7,730 nt of DNA from an archaeon (GCA_016550395.1 JABXGY010000353.1:1-7730), one strand, 5' to 3'; counted from the stretch's first letter, positions 1-7,125 are shown. Numbers and translations: made by a program. Notes: generated from the sequence alone by a model not told the origin.

Positions 1-2
1 AA

Positions 3-1952
3 ACGCTTCAGGGCAGCCCTGGATTACTCGATGAATTGCTTAAACGTCCCCTGGAAGAGCCAGATGCAATGGGACGCCGACGCGCAATCGCCCGATATGG
101 TTCGTGTTTGATAGCCCATGCTATTGCGTTAACTGCCTCCGACATTAAGATGGTAAACTCAATTCTTACTCAAATGGAATTTTTCCGGAACCCCGATAGT
201 ATTCTTAATTTCGAACTTCCTGAAGCGATTCAACCTACTTTGAATCAACTAGTCACAGAGGGTTTTGATCCATCAGAAATCTGGGAACACCAACTTTCCA
301 AGGTCATTAAAACCTTCCAAACTGGATCAAACCGACTTCAGAAATTATTCGGAATGATACCGAGTAGGAAATCTATGCCCATTATCACATCTTTTTTTAC
401 GAATGCCACTGAGTGGTGGGGTGTCAATTATTACCCCAAAGAAAGGGTCCTAAATATCCTTCCACCGTACCTCTTTATTCCAGCCCTTGCACATGGACTG
501 ATTTTGCGTGAAGCCGTCCGATTATTTTTGCCATCAAGTTTTCATTTAGCAATGGATGCCCAAGTATTTGCTAATACTCTTTCTGAACACCTTTTACCAG
601 CGGAACATAAGAAGACATGGTCTATACTTCAGTGGAATGGAACACAATTATCTCTGGAACAGGTTAATGCACTTACTCCAGTTATTCAATTAACTTCACA
701 ACTCCTTGAGGAAAATCGCTTACCTGATTTCTTTACACGTTTAACCCAATTAGATAACATTGCTACACAAGTTCCTACTGGTGGGCTCACATTTGCAGCA
801 CACCAGGAATTTACTGATCAACTAAAAGTGAAACCCTTTACAAAAGTACTCCAGACAATTCTTCTTACAATAATTGATAATCCAACGATCAGTGAACGAC
901 AATTAGCTAAGGAAACGAACCTTGCTCGAGGTACAATTAATCGTAATCTAAATGAATTGTATGATACTTTTAATTTACAAGTATTGGGTGAAATTAACTA
1001 TCACCGAATCGGACTTACTCCCATCCTTCTATCCATTTCAACATCGAATCCAACACAGTCACAACTGATGCAAATTCTTGCGTTAGCACGAAGATTAGAA
1101 ACCTTTCCATATTGCACGCGTTTAACGACTACAGCGCCTGTCCTTGGATCCTCTATTTTCGCCATAGTAACACTTCCCCCCAAAATAATTCCTTCATTCC
1201 AACTTTACTTCAGAGAATGGACAGAACATAATGCTTTTTCATCCTGGCTTGCACGAATAAATGCTTACGAATGGGGTTGGTATTTTCGATGGTGGACCAT
1301 GTTTTCTCCTGAAGAGTGGCTTCTTTTCGCAAATAGTCACCTTCGTAAAATCAAGAAACCCAACGGAGTTAATAGTCATCTTGAGTACCAGGGAAAACAA
1401 TTTAGATTAACTCGCGAAGCTCTTCGTATCCTTGTTATTCTAGAAAAAAATATGCGAATTAGTCAACGACAACTTGCCAAAGTTGCCAATACCTCCATAA
1501 CTACCGCTAGCAACTACCATTCTCGTTTTATCCCGGATATCATAACTCCCGCCCCTGAACTTTTGACCTCTCCATTAGTTGAATCCCTTACTTTCACAAT
1601 CACAAGTCAACCATTATTATATAACGAACAGTTACTTGCCAGCATTCGGTTACTTCCAATCTACCAAATCTGGCATCTTAGGTCAATTAAAGATTCTAAC
1701 AGAACATTTCAAGCTCCCCCTCATACGCTAGTTACTACCAGCTTACCAAAAGGAGGAGGAGTCCAATTCACGACCGCCCTTTCAAAAGCCACAGCACATC
1801 ATAACGCTGTGGTAAACATAATAAGACTGTCAAACCTGCCAACTCCACGTTTACAAGGATTGCCATTTGCTCTTTTTAGAACCGCTGGACAAGAATGGAC
1901 AATTCCAAATGATGTGTATCTTTCACAAGAACTATTCAGTATAAATCGATGA
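3..1952 (+). CDS. Large protein with tandem winged-helix modules, function unknown (5' end probably outside window)
   Basis: I do not recognise a named family. The frame is open from the left edge to a TGA at 1950-1952. The first start-like codon is a TTG at 36 without a visible Shine-Dalgarno, and the first ATG is at 69, so the gene probably begins upstream. Residues are numbered from the TTG at 36, giving 638 aa. Residues 1-260 are mostly helical and have no motif I can name. Residues about 272-320 form a winged helix-turn-helix (ISERQLAKETN, then a recognition-helix-like RGTINRNL). Residues about 462-505 form a second one (ISQRQLAKVANTS). Each is followed by 80-90 residues of alternating strand and helix, reminiscent of the effector domain of Lrp/AsnC regulators. 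A linker at 395-428 holds seven tryptophans. No signal peptide or membrane segment is evident. A DNA-binding regulator is the natural inference, but no target or ligand can be read. It converges on top6A with 2 bp between stops. Confidence 0.8.
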   Translation, partial: TLQGSPGLLDELLKRPLEEPDAMGRRRAIARYGSCLIAHAIALTASDIKMVNSILTQMEFFRNPDSILNFELPEAIQPTLNQLVTEGFDPSEIWEHQLSKVIKTFQTGSNRLQKLFGMIPSRKSMPIITSFFTNATEWWGVNYYPKERVLNILPPYLFIPALAHGLILREAVRLFLPSSFHLAMDAQVFANTLSEHLLPAEHKKTWSILQWNGTQLSLEQVNALTPVIQLTSQLLEENRLPDFFTRLTQLDNIATQVPTGGLTFAAHQEFTDQLKVKPFTKVLQTILLTIIDNPTISERQLAKETNLARGTINRNLNELYDTFNLQVLGEINYHRIGLTPILLSISTSNPTQSQLMQILALARRLETFPYCTRLTTTAPVLGSSIFAIVTLPPKIIPSFQLYFREWTEHNAFSSWLARINAYEWGWYFRWWTMFSPEEWLLFANSHLRKIKKPNGVNSHLEYQGKQFRLTREALRILVILEKNMRISQRQLAKVANTSITTASNYHSRFIPDIITPAPELLTSPLVESLTFTITSQPLLYNEQLLASIRLLPIYQIWHLRSIKDSNRTFQAPPHTLVTTSLPKGGGVQFTTALSKATAHHNAVVNIIRLSNLPTPRLQGLPFALFRTAGQEWTIPNDVYLSQELFSINR

Positions 1953-1954
1953 AA

Positions 1955-3190
1955 TTAGATCCAATCTCCCGTTTCAAGTTTGGTGGGTAGATAGGTTTCA
2001 GCGAGAAACTCGAATCCATGACTACTAAGTGCTTGAATTTCTGCTTTTTCTTTTCGCTTGACCATTAACTGAATATCAGCTACCCATTTGGGATTCTGTT
2101 CAACGAAGGGTTCCTTCAATACGGCCTTTGCCCGTTTGATATCCTGAGGTGTCATACGTAGACGACATTCCTTTGGTATGTTATATTGGTCCAAATCACG
2201 TCCTAACACACCTAGGAGCCGTAATTCTGGAGTTGCTAAGAAGGGACTTTCATAGCTTAATCGCTTACTGCCCCGCAGATAGACACTATGAATGTAATGT
2301 CCGAAAGGATCAGCGTCTACAAGCGTAAAAGCTGGAATCCTCAATTCTTTTGATAAACGTCGTGCAAAAATTCGACTCGCGATATCTGGGGATCCCTTTG
2401 CTGTTAAAAGGATACAAGGATATCGGTTCCACCATTTCACCTCGCTCAATCGAAGCATTGCTGCATCCTTCTCAACGATGAGTAGGAATTCTGCGTCAGA
2501 TTCTATAATTTCAACACGATCTAAAAAGGGAGTAATTGACCAGCCGCCGGTTCCTAACCGTGTACAATCAATCCGATCCCCACTATCTTCCAGAACTAGC
2601 CTTCCCAATACAGTTCCCTTTGCACTCGCAACAATATGTGTGGATTCGCGATTCGTTCCTAGCAGAGGAGCAATATCGTCAATCGCATTATCACTTTGTC
2701 GTTGGTCTTCGAAGAGTTTAACATCATTGTAAAAGACTTCACGTTTTGTCGCATGGATATCTTTTTCCAATAATTCATGAACAATCTCCAATACACGAAC
2801 TAACCTGGTAACATCTTTTGCTGTTCGAATGCTCCCTAGAGAACGTATAGTCGTTCTTTCTCCCAGTAACAAAAGATCATTTTCTTCATCCCAAACAATG
2901 TTACCTCCACCCCGTAAAGGTAATTCCAAGGATGGTGGTTTACCCTTAATCACTCCTTTGGCTAGACCCCGAACTAGCGCATGAATTTCTTTATGAAGCA
3001 TCTTCGCATCCTTTTCAGTAACAATGCGAACTCCACGTGGGAGCTTACTTCCCGTATGAGACTCATTCAAAGCTACTTGAAGTTGTTGAACCGCAGAAAA
3101 TGACCCTTCCGAGGGAATAGTGTCATCTGTAAGATGACGAGCCAACGTATTATTCATCCGGGATCGACTGCGACGAGAACGTGTACTCAT
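1955..3190 (-). CDS. top6A: DNA topoisomerase VI subunit A (SPO11-like, catalytic cleavage subunit)
   Basis: This 411-aa protein is the DNA-cleaving subunit of type IIB topoisomerase. It makes a transient double-strand break by forming 5'-phosphotyrosyl bonds, and works as an A2B2 heterotetramer with Top6B. Residues 58-160 match the CAP/winged-helix domain, with catalytic Tyr154 in TKREVFYND. The position before it is Phe, where many family members have a second Tyr. Residues about 235-300 form the Toprim fold, with Glu240 (IVEKDA) and Asp292/Asp294 (VDADPFG) as Mg2+ ligands. The tail has the family pattern KAEIQAL followed by YLPTKL. The first 55 residues or so extend beyond the conserved core and begin with an Arg/Ser-rich stretch (MSTRSRRSRSR). 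The ATG overlaps the top6B stop (ATGA) and has a strong Shine-Dalgarno 7 nt upstream, which fixes this start. The catalytic set is intact, so an active enzyme is expected. The sequence appears unusually close to eukaryotic SPO11/TOP6A (see findings). Confidence 0.97.
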   Translation of the reverse strand: MSTRSRRSRSRMNNTLARHLTDDTIPSEGSFSAVQQLQVALNESHTGSKLPRGVRIVTEKDAKMLHKEIHALVRGLAKGVIKGKPPSLELPLRGGGNIVWDEENDLLLLGERTTIRSLGSIRTAKDVTRLVRVLEIVHELLEKDIHATKREVFYNDVKLFEDQRQSDNAIDDIAPLLGTNRESTHIVASAKGTVLGRLVLEDSGDRIDCTRLGTGGWSITPFLDRVEIIESDAEFLLIVEKDAAMLRLSEVKWWNRYPCILLTAKGSPDIASRIFARRLSKELRIPAFTLVDADPFGHYIHSVYLRGSKRLSYESPFLATPELRLLGVLGRDLDQYNIPKECRLRMTPQDIKRAKAVLKEPFVEQNPKWVADIQLMVKRKEKAEIQALSSHGFEFLAETYLPTKLETGDWI

Positions 3191-5076
3191 TCGATAGCCA
3201 CCTCCTCCGTTTCCTCAATCCGAGTTGGTACAGGATTCTTAATTCCTGCAATTTTCGATATTACCTGTTCGAGTTGATGAGGTAATGCTTCCAATTGCGA
3301 TTTAGGCATCTTTGGATCAGTTCGCTGAATATTCACCATCGACTTGGCAACCTGACGAGAATATTTGAGTAAGACATCAGCTCGTCTTTCCTGCTCACGA
3401 CGGGCAATCACACGAACAATGTGTCGGCGAAGTTTACGACCTACCTCCTCAAAGGCGAGCTTTAGTTCCTTAAGAAGAATATCATCTTCTGCAAGTGCCT
3501 GTTTAGATTGAGCTTTGAAAATGAGATGCACAAAGGGTCCGACTACATTAGCAAATAAGCGAACAGATCCAGTAGGAAGTCCATTACTGGCAACATCAAT
3601 GCGATAATTCCGCCAATTGACCGACGCAGCCGCTTTCCAGATTGCACAGTCGGAGTTATCGCGAAGTTTCGGTGTGCGATTCACAAATCGGTAAAGGACG
3701 CCAACACCTGATTCATTTGATAATTGGGGGTCATATACTGCAGCAACTTCAACAGCAAACGCTAACCCTTTACTACTTGTGGGTGGACGACTTACTGCCT
3801 CAACAAATTCAGCTTTAAAAATCTCTTGAAGTGTTTTTTGAATAACTTCTTCCCCAACCGGAACCACAGTTTCAGTCGGTGGAGCGTAATACTTCTCGGA
3901 AATGAAACTTGCATATAATGCTTTTACTTGAGCTTGAGTGAGTGTCTTCGGTGATTGGGTTGGAATTACAGGGTCATCACGACGTCGCTTTGCGGCTTTT
4001 GATATAATAACTCTGGCCTTCCTTTTACTTAATCGACAATAACTCTTTGCCAAGAAATCCACCAAGTTGGATTTGGTAGTATTCCTGAGAAGATCTTGAA
4101 AGTCTCCAATACTCGTGGAAGCGGGATGAGGCATTGCATAACTTGGTTCTCGAACGAATTCCTGAACACGTCGTGGATAGATGTGAACTTCACCATAAGG
4201 ATCAATGAAAATAATGTTAACATGAGCATTCAGGTATGAAGTTTGCAGAACATACTCATCTGCATAACCTCGTCGGTAAGGAAGGTTTAGGAATGATAGC
4301 TGAAGATAGGTTCCGTGGTTAAAGGACATGGGAATCGCTGTTTCCTTTAACAAATAATCTTTCTTGTTCTTACTCGTCGTAAAGAAAATAGAGGCATAAC
4401 CCTGACGTTCACTGGTATGACGTGATGCAACCACGATCGGTCGACCAGTTGTATTTTGAGCATCACTAAATGCGCTAGAAGCACCAAACCCCTGACTTCC
4501 TCTCGTTTGACAGAGTTTGAAACTTTTACTACTTGCCAGATACAGACCAAATTGTTGAAGATCACGTTTAGTCATGCCATTCCCTGTGTCAATTGCTTCG
4601 AAACTATACATAAGGAGGTTTCGACCAGCGACTTTGGAGGGTAAAATTTCAGGCATTTCCAGTTCTTGTAGCACCATAAGCAAGACTGGTTCAGTATGAA
4701 TGATTCCCCGAATAGGAGTTACCAACCGTTTAATGCGTTCTGAAATCGCGGTTGCAGAAACTGGACGTCGACTTGTCTTCAAAGGTGGAGGAATTTCAGA
4801 ATAATTGAGTGTTCCGGGAGGTTTAGGAAGGATGAGGGAGCCTTGTTTTCGTTTCTGGGTTTTGTTGACTTGGTCCCAGTAAAAGGTTTCAAGGGCGTCA
4901 AGAGCATTATCACTGAATTCAGCACAATACTGGGTAAATTTGTGTAGCTCCATGGAAAACCCGACTAATTGGGTGCGTTTACGGAAGAATTCAGCGACTT
5001 CTCCTCGTCGGATAACACTGGTATTATCTGTGCTTGGAGTAGCAGCAGATTTAGTTTTAGAGCTGGAATCTGACAT
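3187..5076 (-). CDS. top6B: DNA topoisomerase VI subunit B (GHKL ATPase), with large insertion in the ATPase domain
   Basis: This 629-aa protein is the ATPase gate subunit of topoisomerase VI, coupling ATP binding and dimerisation to strand passage. The GHKL fold starts near residue 28 (EFFRKR). Its N-box is EFSDNALDA with presumed catalytic base Glu53 and Mg2+ ligand Asn57. The G1-box is DTGNG (163-167) and the G2-box RGSQGFG (192-198). Residues about 310-400 correspond to the H2TH domain and include a basic patch, KAAKRRR (360-366). The transducer domain follows, with RFVNRTP (463-469), WRNY (488-491) and the likely switch lysine Lys525 in AQSKQALA. N-box and G1-box are about 105 residues apart; from memory about 35 is usual in archaeal Top6B. 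No C-terminal Ig-like domain is apparent; the protein ends in an acidic tail. It is the first gene of the operon and overlaps top6A by 4 bp. The start codon has only a weak GGGG upstream, so translation may rely on a short leader. Confidence 0.96.
   Translation of the reverse strand: MSDSSSKTKSAATPSTDNTSVIRRGEVAEFFRKRTQLVGFSMELHKFTQYCAEFSDNALDALETFYWDQVNKTQKRKQGSLILPKPPGTLNYSEIPPPLKTSRRPVSATAISERIKRLVTPIRGIIHTEPVLLMVLQELEMPEILPSKVAGRNLLMYSFEAIDTGNGMTKRDLQQFGLYLASSKSFKLCQTRGSQGFGASSAFSDAQNTTGRPIVVASRHTSERQGYASIFFTTSKNKKDYLLKETAIPMSFNHGTYLQLSFLNLPYRRGYADEYVLQTSYLNAHVNIIFIDPYGEVHIYPRRVQEFVREPSYAMPHPASTSIGDFQDLLRNTTKSNLVDFLAKSYCRLSKRKARVIISKAAKRRRDDPVIPTQSPKTLTQAQVKALYASFISEKYYAPPTETVVPVGEEVIQKTLQEIFKAEFVEAVSRPPTSSKGLAFAVEVAAVYDPQLSNESGVGVLYRFVNRTPKLRDNSDCAIWKAAASVNWRNYRIDVASNGLPTGSVRLFANVVGPFVHLIFKAQSKQALAEDDILLKELKLAFEEVGRKLRRHIVRVIARREQERRADVLLKYSRQVAKSMVNIQRTDPKMPKSQLEALPHQLEQVISKIAGIKNPVPTRIEETEEVAIE
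3198..3208 (-). promoter_or_regulatory. Shine-Dalgarno of top6A inside the end of top6B
   Basis: On the minus strand this reads GGAGGAGGTGG, ending 7 nt before the top6A ATG. It lies within the last codons of top6B. With the ATGA stop/start overlap it points to translational coupling, which would help keep the two subunits stoichiometric. It also supports the 411-aa start of top6A rather than the internal Met12. Confidence 0.85.
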
Positions 5077-5105
5077 CTTTAATACCCCGCTTTTTGATTA
5101 GCACC

Positions 5106-5152
5106 GACTTAAACCGATAGCCGTTCAGACTGGGGATTGGAGACCTTAAATC
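5106..5152 (-). promoter_or_regulatory. Candidate TATA-like promoter elements of the top6BA operon
   Basis: Two similar AT-rich motifs face top6B on the minus strand: GGTTTAAGTC (5115-5106) and GATTTAAGGTC (5152-5142). With the usual archaeal spacing of about 26 nt from TATA box to transcription start, the nearer one would give a leader of about 8 nt and the farther one about 45 nt. A further GGTTTAA lies at 5165-5159, exactly 50 bp from the nearer copy. The match to a TATA consensus is loose, and no clear BRE was seen. Confidence 0.3.
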
Positions 5153-5180
5153 TTTGTGTTAAACCTAGACGTGTTAGAAC

Positions 5181-5228
5181 GCTCCTCGAAGACACTTTCA
5201 AATCCAATTGTAGAACCGCTAGAGGAGC
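5181..5228. repeat. Inverted repeat in the 240-bp gap between top6B and the M20 gene
   Basis: GCTCCTC (5181-5187) and GAGGAGC (5222-5228) are perfect 7-bp complements separated by 34 nt. A second, weaker pair follows: CCAATG (5234-5239) and CATTGG (5262-5267). The arms could fold into RNA stems on either strand or be protein-binding half-sites. There is no T-tract after the stem, so it is not an obvious terminator, and the enclosed 34 nt is too short for a tRNA. Apart from these and the candidate promoter motifs I see nothing in 5077-5316. The only plus-strand reading frame here starts with TTG at 5137, runs into the M20 gene and looks spurious. Confidence 0.4.
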
Positions 5229-5316
5229 TGGCGCCAATGAAGGTGTAGATTGCGGGTTGTGCATTGGATGCTCAGAGCGTTTTGATTCCTTTTTAAGCGT
5301 ATGGGGGGTCTGCTGG

Positions 5317-6606
5317 CTAACTGAATTTATTTGCAGGACTCTTTCCTAATGCTATTAACACATCACGAACGATTTGAATATCTTTTAAATATACAAATTC
5401 GTTTGGAGCATGATAATTGGTGTCCTCGCGAATTGTACCATAGCAACAGACAGGAATTCCCACTTCTGCGAGGTGGGCACCATCGTTTCCTCCTAAATCG
5501 GCAGCAATTGGCAATGGCTTCCCTACGACTTGATTAACGAGGGTAGTGAAGTGTTGGACAAATGGATGAGTTTCTTCTGTGAAATAACCTTGAATTGAAT
5601 TGATGATTTTAAAATCTTCGATGGTGGTTCCCTGAGATTTAGCGATTTTTTCCATGTACTGGCATAGATCTTTCTCTGCAATCACAGGGTCTTCTTCTGG
5701 AGTAAGCCGTCGATCAAACCGGATTTCGCATTCACCTGGAATTATGTTCTCTTTTTCCCATGCTTGGATCATCGTAATTGTGAATCGACCGTGAACCTTT
5801 GGAAACGGGGATTCTGGAGGGGCCTGAATTTTGCTACGCTTTTTCGACGTTTCTTTATGGTACTCTTTGAGCTTCTCTATGAATGCTGTTGTTCGATATA
5901 TCGCATTATCTGCTCTGTGTGGATAACCGCTATGTCCAGCCTCACCCTTGATTTTTATTCGACCCCATAGAGCTCCACTAGCTCCGATGCTTACGTAATT
6001 GGGAGCGCTATCGATGACCACTCCGGCATTACCTCGAATACCAAGATCGTCGAAGAGATAGCCAATGCCAGCTCGACCTCCAATCTCTTCATCAACTGTG
6101 ACAAGGAGTTTGATATTCACATCTGGCTCTCCTTTAGCAAGCTCCCGCATAGCACTCATTGCAGCTATAATATTGGATTTATCATCTGCCGCCCCGCGAC
6201 CATATGCGCGGTCACCGCTTACTCTTAGTTGAAAGGGTGGTGTTTTCCATTCTGTTTCATCTGCGGGCACGACATCCATATGTGTGACTAATAAAAGGTC
6301 GACTTCCGAGTTGCCATCGAGGGATATAATAACGTTGGGTCGGGATTCGCCATCGATGGTTACATCGTGACCATCTAAGACTTCGGTACCCAATCCTGCT
6401 CGTTGGGCTTCCAGGCGGATCATCTCCGAGCATTCCGCATAGCCCATTCGACTATCACTGGTCACAGTGGTATTGATCTCAACGAGTTTACGAAGGAGAT
6501 TGATTTCATATTCAAGTTCGTGTTCTGCCATGACCAAAATGCCTCCAACAGGTTGAGCTAGTTCCCCTTCGGTAAAAGCATCGTGCCCGTACAAGAATTT
6601 ATCCAT
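5317..6606 (-). CDS. M20 family metallopeptidase / amidohydrolase (ArgE/DapE/ACY1-like)
   Basis: This is a two-metal hydrolase of the M20 family, which removes acyl groups from amino acids or cleaves small peptides in the cytoplasm. The 429-aa reading frame has the full metal-site set: His109 and Asp111 in THMDVVP, bridging Asp141 in GRGAADDKS, Glu173 (base) and Glu174 in DEEIGG, Asp199 in VIDSAP, and His399 in NYHAPNE. The lid/dimerisation domain is at about 205-320 and contains GHSGYPH (224-230) and the NIIPGECEIRFD stretch (287-298). Substrate cannot be inferred; ArgE, DapE, LysK and dipeptidase members share these motifs. The start is uncertain. Met1 at 6606 lies close behind a TATA-like element but has no Shine-Dalgarno. 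Met26 at 6531 has GGAGG 10 nt upstream and gives the usual family N-terminus (404 aa). No partner gene of arginine or lysine synthesis is in the window. Confidence 0.93.
   Translation of the reverse strand: MDKFLYGHDAFTEGELAQPVGGILVMAEHELEYEINLLRKLVEINTTVTSDSRMGYAECSEMIRLEAQRAGLGTEVLDGHDVTIDGESRPNVIISLDGNSEVDLLLVTHMDVVPADETEWKTPPFQLRVSGDRAYGRGAADDKSNIIAAMSAMRELAKGEPDVNIKLLVTVDEEIGGRAGIGYLFDDLGIRGNAGVVIDSAPNYVSIGASGALWGRIKIKGEAGHSGYPHRADNAIYRTTAFIEKLKEYHKETSKKRSKIQAPPESPFPKVHGRFTITMIQAWEKENIIPGECEIRFDRRLTPEEDPVIAEKDLCQYMEKIAKSQGTTIEDFKIINSIQGYFTEETHPFVQHFTTLVNQVVGKPLPIAADLGGNDGAHLAEVGIPVCCYGTIREDTNYHAPNEFVYLKDIQIVRDVLIALGKSPANKFS
6542..6546 (-). promoter_or_regulatory. Shine-Dalgarno supporting an internal start of the M20 gene
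   Basis: The minus strand reads GGAGG, followed by 10 nt and the ATG at 6531-6529. It is the only good ribosome site near the 5' end of this gene. It argues that translation may begin at Met26, leaving a leader of roughly 85-90 nt. A chance match inside coding sequence is possible. Confidence 0.5.
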
Positions 6607-6639
6607 GAACCTGTTAGGCTAGATCTTTAATCACGATTA

Positions 6640-6654
6640 GGATAAAAGTAAAAG
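6640..6654 (-). promoter_or_regulatory. Candidate TATA promoter of the M20 gene
   Basis: The minus strand reads CTTTTACTTTTATCC. Taking TTTTATCC as the TATA box, transcription would start near 6619, about 13 nt before the ATG at 6606. It sits in the 99-bp divergent spacer shared with the nfeD-like gene. Confidence 0.4.
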
Positions 6655-6672
6655 TTCATTTTTACGTGATGG

Positions 6673-6680
6673 ATTATAAT
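6673..6680 (+). promoter_or_regulatory. Candidate TATA promoter of the nfeD-like gene
   Basis: ATTATAAT is centred about 29 nt before the ATG at 6706. This would put the transcription start within a few bases of the start codon and make the transcript leaderless or nearly so. The sequence just before the ATG (GAGAGAGTTAAA) is purine-rich but is not a good Shine-Dalgarno. Confidence 0.45.
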
Positions 6681-6705
6681 TAGTAGAAGAACTGAGAGAG
6701 TTAAA

Positions 6706-7119
6706 ATGACGAAGGAAACAAAATCTCGCAGCCGACTATATAGCTTCGTTCTCTTTAGCTTGATTGAAGAAAGCATCATTGCCATCATCGCCTTTATTCT
6801 TTTTACCGTTTTTGCACCATTCTTACTAATTCCTGGGATGATCATCGTTGCTGTAGGTCTAGTAATTTTTACAGCAGTTAAAATCTATTATTACTGGACT
6901 AGTTCATCCATTCCAGTATATGACCCGCTCATTGGTCAAGAAGGAACAGCTTTGATTGATTTTCAAGAAACGGAGTTAGGCTCTTGGACTGGAAAAATTC
7001 GAGTTCGTGGGGAGGAATGGAAGGCTCAAGCAGATGAGGCAATCACACGTAGTTCGCGAGTATGGGTACTTCGTGTTGAAGGCTTATCAGTTTATGTAAC
7101 GATAACACAACCCGAATAA
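6706..7119 (+). CDS. Short NfeD-type membrane protein with C-terminal OB fold
   Basis: This 137-aa protein has a basic N-terminus (TKETKSRSR), two predicted membrane segments at about 23-41 and 45-62, and a C-terminal soluble domain at about 75-133. The soluble domain has the NfeD OB-fold pattern: IGQEGTALIDF, then TGKIRVRGEEW with GEEW at 102-105, then RVEGLSVYV. It is the short form, lacking the Clp-like serine protease domain of long NfeD proteins. Short NfeDs usually pair with a stomatin/slipin (SPFH) protein and act in membrane-domain organisation, but no SPFH gene is in this window. Its function here is therefore inferred from family only. It is divergent from the M20 gene and converges on the GTPase gene with 6 bp between stops. 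The ATG at 6706 is chosen because a TATA-like box sits at the distance expected for a leaderless start. Confidence 0.85.
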   Translation: MTKETKSRSRLYSFVLFSLIEESIIAIIAFILFTVFAPFLLIPGMIIVAVGLVIFTAVKIYYYWTSSSIPVYDPLIGQEGTALIDFQETELGSWTGKIRVRGEEWKAQADEAITRSSRVWVLRVEGLSVYVTITQPE

Positions 7120-7125
7120 TGTCTT

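Noticed and set aside
2478..2732. Plus-strand frames of 84 and 61 codons opposite top6A
   Set aside because: They are antisense to the conserved Toprim region of top6A, and their composition follows from that gene's codons.
4347..4644. Open frames on both strands within top6B (72 and 62 codons)
   Set aside because: They lie wholly inside the strongly supported top6B coding sequence, and neither has a recognisable motif. They are shadows of top6B.
5181..5228. Possible tRNA from the 7-bp inverted repeat and a TTCAAAT-like string at 5198-5204
   Set aside because: The enclosed segment is only 34 nt, the bases flanking TTCAAAT do not form a T-stem, and no anticodon arm can be drawn.
5137..5349. 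Plus-strand 70-codon frame with closely spaced Cys (CGLCIGC) in the gap before top6B
   Set aside because: It starts with TTG without a ribosome site, overlaps the end of the M20 gene in antisense, and has no recognisable fold. The Cys cluster is short and probably chance.
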